Of a stretch of 35,413 nucleotides of DNA, positions 33,655-35,413 are shown piece after piece. Both the position numbers and the translations under genes were made by a program. The notes beneath the pieces were generated by a model. That model did no database searches, was not told where the DNA came from, and saw only the letters and a program-made list of their open reading frames with translations. Source of the DNA: CAYLLT01 sp964591605 (GTDB lineage: Bacteria; Planctomycetota; Phycisphaerae; UBA1845; PWPN01); NCBI GenBank assembly GCA_964591605.1, contig CAZQEN010000029.1, positions 1 through 35,413 of the forward strand. Reading direction: 5' to 3'. The first letter of the stretch is position 1. Each line of letters starts with the position of its first letter.

Positions 33655-34478
33655 CGAAGCTTTCTCGCTGCTGTCTCGGCGAGTATCTCGCCGAATTCCC
33701 GGATGCTGGGCACGATGAGATCAGGGGCGTCAGGCCCCGCTTCCACGTCGTCCGCCGCCGCTTCCCCCGTGAGCACGAGCACGGCCAACGCACCGCTGCG
33801 CCGGGCCATCACGATGTCGGTGTGCAGGCGATCACCCACCATCGCCAGCTCGGCCGGCTGCAGACCCTGCCGCTGCAGAATCCCCTGCAGCATCCACGGG
33901 TCGGGTTTGCCCAGGACGGCCTGCGGACTGCGGCCGGTGGCCGCCGTCAGGCACGCCGTGATCGAACCGCAGTCGACCAGCACCGTCGTTTCGTCGGTCG
34001 GGCACGTGCGATCGGGGTGCGTGGCGATGAACGGCTTGCCCTGCCGGATCCACCACGCCGCTTTGCAGAGCCGCGGGTACGAGAGGTTCGTGTCGAACGC
34101 CACAACCACGGCATCCGGCTCGTCGTCCGGGGCGGTCACATAAAAACCCGCCGCCCGCAGCTCCTGAAACAGGCTCCCGGTCCCCAGCACGAACAGACGC
34201 CGCGCCTGCGGCAGCCGGCTGCGCAGGAAATCGATTGTGCACAGGGCGGACGTATAAACCTGGTCGGGGGTGGCCTCGATCCCCAGGCGCCGCAGATGGG
34301 TCAGATAGTCGGCCACGCTCTTCGAGCAGTTGTTCGTCAGGAACGTGTGGCCGATACCGATCTCGTCGAGCCTCGCAAAGAAGCCCGGCGTGAAGTCAAA
34401 CAGCGTCCCGCCCCGATACAGCGTGCCGTCCATATCGAGAGCGACGTGACGGATCGAATCGAGTTTCGGGTGAATCAT
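33651..34478 (-). CDS. HAD-superfamily (NagD/PGP-type) phosphatase
   Basis: This cytosolic phosphatase of the HAD-IIA group has 275 aa. All four motifs are present: DMDGTLYRG (nucleophile and acid Asp), TNN (motif II), GKP (motif III lysine) and GDRLHTDI (motif IV). The large C2-type cap lies between motifs II and III. Relatives act on glycerol phosphates, phosphoglycolate, p-nitrophenyl phosphate or NMP. Being first in a glycerol-3-phosphate operon, it may dephosphorylate glycerol-3-phosphate or a related metabolite; this is inference. The ATG at 34478 has AGGAG 6 nt upstream. Its stop overlaps the glpD start. It lies behind a leader terminator that GlpP may control. Confidence 0.9.
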   Translation of the reverse strand: MIHPKLDSIRHVALDMDGTLYRGGTLFDFTPGFFARLDEIGIGHTFLTNNCSKSVADYLTHLRRLGIEATPDQVYTSALCTIDFLRSRLPQARRLFVLGTGSLFQELRAAGFYVTAPDDEPDAVVVAFDTNLSYPRLCKAAWWIRQGKPFIATHPDRTCPTDETTVLVDCGSITACLTAATGRSPQAVLGKPDPWMLQGILQRQGLQPAELAMVGDRLHTDIVMARRSGALAVLVLTGEAAADDVEAGPDAPDLIVPSIREFGEILAETAARKLR

Positions 34479-34508
34479 GGTTCACTCCTGCCTTTCGCAG
34501 CGAGGTAG

Positions 34509-34525
34509 GGTGGGCTCTGCCCACC
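34509..34525. repeat. GGTGGGC/GCCCACC hairpin in the glp leader
   Basis: A perfect 7-bp stem GGTGGGC-TCT-GCCCACC lies between the leader terminator and the phosphatase start. It resembles the short GC-rich palindromes scattered in this window. Whether it has a role in the leader RNA is unknown. Confidence 0.55.
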
Positions 34526-34559
34526 ACACGCGGCCGCCGCACTCCCAAGCGCGCGCAAA

Positions 34560-34590
34560 AAGGCCCCCGCGAGCGGTTCGCGGGGGCCTT
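34560..34590 (-). terminator. Leader terminator upstream of the glp operon
   Basis: A perfect 13-bp stem AAGGCCCCCGCGA with a 5-nt loop (34573-34577) is followed on the minus strand by TTTTTGCGC, making a strong Rho-independent terminator. It lies about 55-85 nt into the leader and about 80 nt before the first gene of the operon, which is the layout of an antitermination switch. A small upstream stem ACGCA-TACG-TGCGT (34621-34634) may be part of the switch. Confidence 0.8.
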
Positions 34591-34650
34591 GCTCTTGATC
34601 TCTGGCCCACATGGCGATCGACGCACGTATGCGTATCGAATTCTACTGCC

Positions 34651-34680
34651 ATACTAGCATCGGCACGGCAGGCGTGTCAA
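34651..34680 (-). promoter_or_regulatory. Sigma-70 promoter of the glp operon
   Basis: On the minus strand a consensus -35 TTGACA (34675-34680), 18-bp spacer and -10 TAGTAT (34651-34656) place the start near 34644. The leader would be about 165 nt and contains the terminator. The -35 lies only 11 bp from the divergent glpP start. Confidence 0.65.
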
Positions 34681-34690
34681 GATAAGCACA

Positions 34691-35299
34691 ATGAAGAAAA
34701 CGCCGCCCGAAACGCCGATCCGCGACTGGCTGGCCCGGCCGATGATCCCGGTCATCTCCTCTGCCGAGGCCGATCCCCGGGTCCTCGCCGACGCCAGTCT
34801 GATCTTCGTCCAGGGCTGCGAGCTGGTTGAACTCGGCGGCATCCTCGACTGGCTCAGGGGCGGCGAGCTGCGCCGCATCCCGGTGATGGTCCACGTGGAT
34901 CTGCTCGGAGGTCTGAGCAGCGACGAGGCGGGCCTGCGCTACGTGGCCTCCCTCAAAAAGGTGGACGGCATCATCACCGTCCGCTCGCACGTGGTCGCGG
35001 CGGCCCGGCGCGTGGGCCTGGCATCCATCCTTCTGCTGTTCCTGCAGGATGGACGGTCCGTCGATCGCGGGCTGCACCTGATCGAGCAGTCGCGCCCCGA
35101 CGCCGTGGAGCTCGTGCCCGGCGTGGCCGCCCTGGAGACGGCCGCCCAGTTCGAGCAGGTCGCCATCCCGCGCGTCGCGGGCGGGCTGATCCGCTCGCCG
35201 GATCTCGTGCAGCGCCTCCTGGCCGCCGGATTCGACGCGGTCAGCTCGAGCAACGCCGAGCTCTGGCGGCTCAACCGCGACCCGTCTCTGCGCCGGTAG
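34691..35299 (+). CDS. glpP: Glycerol-3-phosphate-responsive antiterminator
   Basis: The product is 202 aa, close to the usual ~190. GlpP proteins bind glycerol-3-phosphate and the leader mRNA of glp operons, letting polymerase pass a terminator. Family blocks are clear: PMIPVISSAEADPRVL, VMVHVDLLGGLSSDEAGL, KVDGIITVRSHVV, AVELVPGVAALE, VAGGLIRSPD and AVSSSNAELWR. The ATG at 34691 has no strong Shine-Dalgarno. Its divergent neighbour operon (phosphatase, glpD, glpT) carries exactly the leader terminator expected as its target. The gene ends in a hairpin. Confidence 0.92.
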   Translation: MKKTPPETPIRDWLARPMIPVISSAEADPRVLADASLIFVQGCELVELGGILDWLRGGELRRIPVMVHVDLLGGLSSDEAGLRYVASLKKVDGIITVRSHVVAAARRVGLASILLLFLQDGRSVDRGLHLIEQSRPDAVELVPGVAALETAAQFEQVAIPRVAGGLIRSPDLVQRLLAAGFDAVSSSNAELWRLNRDPSLRR

Positions 35300-35322
35300 G
35301 TCCCGCCTGCCGGGCGGGACCT
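35298..35322 (+). terminator. Possible terminator hairpin at the end of glpP
   Basis: A perfect 10-bp stem AGGTCCCGCC/GGCGGGACCT with a 5-nt loop overlaps the TAG stop of glpP. No T-run follows, so it is either a weak terminator or another GC palindrome of the kind common in this window. Nothing recognisable lies in 35323-35413. Confidence 0.4.
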
Positions 35323-35413
35323 CAGCAGGGAGTGTGCTTTAGTACGTGTCATGCTGACGATGGGCGAATGATCCCGGCACAATACCTCGGATAAACGACG
35401 TCCAGGAGCAACG

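Noticed and set aside
34560..34590. Hairpin considered as a terminator for glpP
   Set aside because: It lies upstream of glpP and its T-run is on the minus strand, so it belongs to the leader of the phosphatase-glpD-glpT operon.

Overview
The window looks like a piece of a Planctomycetota (PVC-group) genome, probably a metagenome contig. It is GC-rich and dense in secreted glycosidases, sulfatases, PEP-CTERM proteins and proteins ending in paired dockerin-like calcium loops. It also carries palindromic repeats that read through as peptides such as RPPWRPG, GTAFQAV and GLEARAT, which I associate with planctomycete genomes. No rRNA, tRNA, CRISPR array or transposase gene was seen.

Layout. (1) 1-858: the start of an acyl-CoA synthetase on the minus strand, cut by the window edge; its last ~45 codons do not look like the family. 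(2) 1300-8654: four tightly packed plus-strand genes (Asp-box sialidase-like protein, six-hairpin glycosidase, DapA/NanA-family aldolase, GH38 alpha-mannosidase). A Na+/solute symporter (8571-10187) and a sulfatase (10622-12193) lie on the minus strand. A divergent second sulfatase is coupled to a GH106-like glycosidase (12469-16580). Together these form a catabolic island for a sulfated, branched glycan. (3) 16611-27411: seven minus-strand genes that look like one long transcription unit. In transcription order they are two PEP-CTERM proteins, a multidomain carbohydrate-binding protein, a TIM-barrel glycosidase, an AraR-type regulator, a LamG/PKD protein and a second TIM-barrel glycosidase. 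A good promoter with dyad sites lies upstream near 27670. (4) 27922-30409: SulP anion transporter with its own promoter and a perfect palindrome, then MscL. (5) 30518-35299: a glycerol-3-phosphate module. A HAD phosphatase, GlpD (one-base frameshift) and GlpT are on the minus strand behind a promoter and leader terminator. The antiterminator gene glpP is divergent on the plus strand.

The most unusual theme is a set of non-autonomous palindromic elements sitting in frame inside real genes. A 116-bp element with 30-bp perfect inverted ends and a 4-bp duplication lies in a signal peptide. A 75-bp element with a 3-bp duplication splits the conserved PHRPFAG segment of a sulfatase. A 132-bp element adds 44 codons to the central loop of GlpT. 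Removing each one (with one copy of the duplication where present) keeps the frame and gives a family-like protein. This resembles the Rickettsia palindromic elements that add peptides to host proteins. In addition, 7-8-bp tandem arrays sit at gene junctions and supply start or stop codons.
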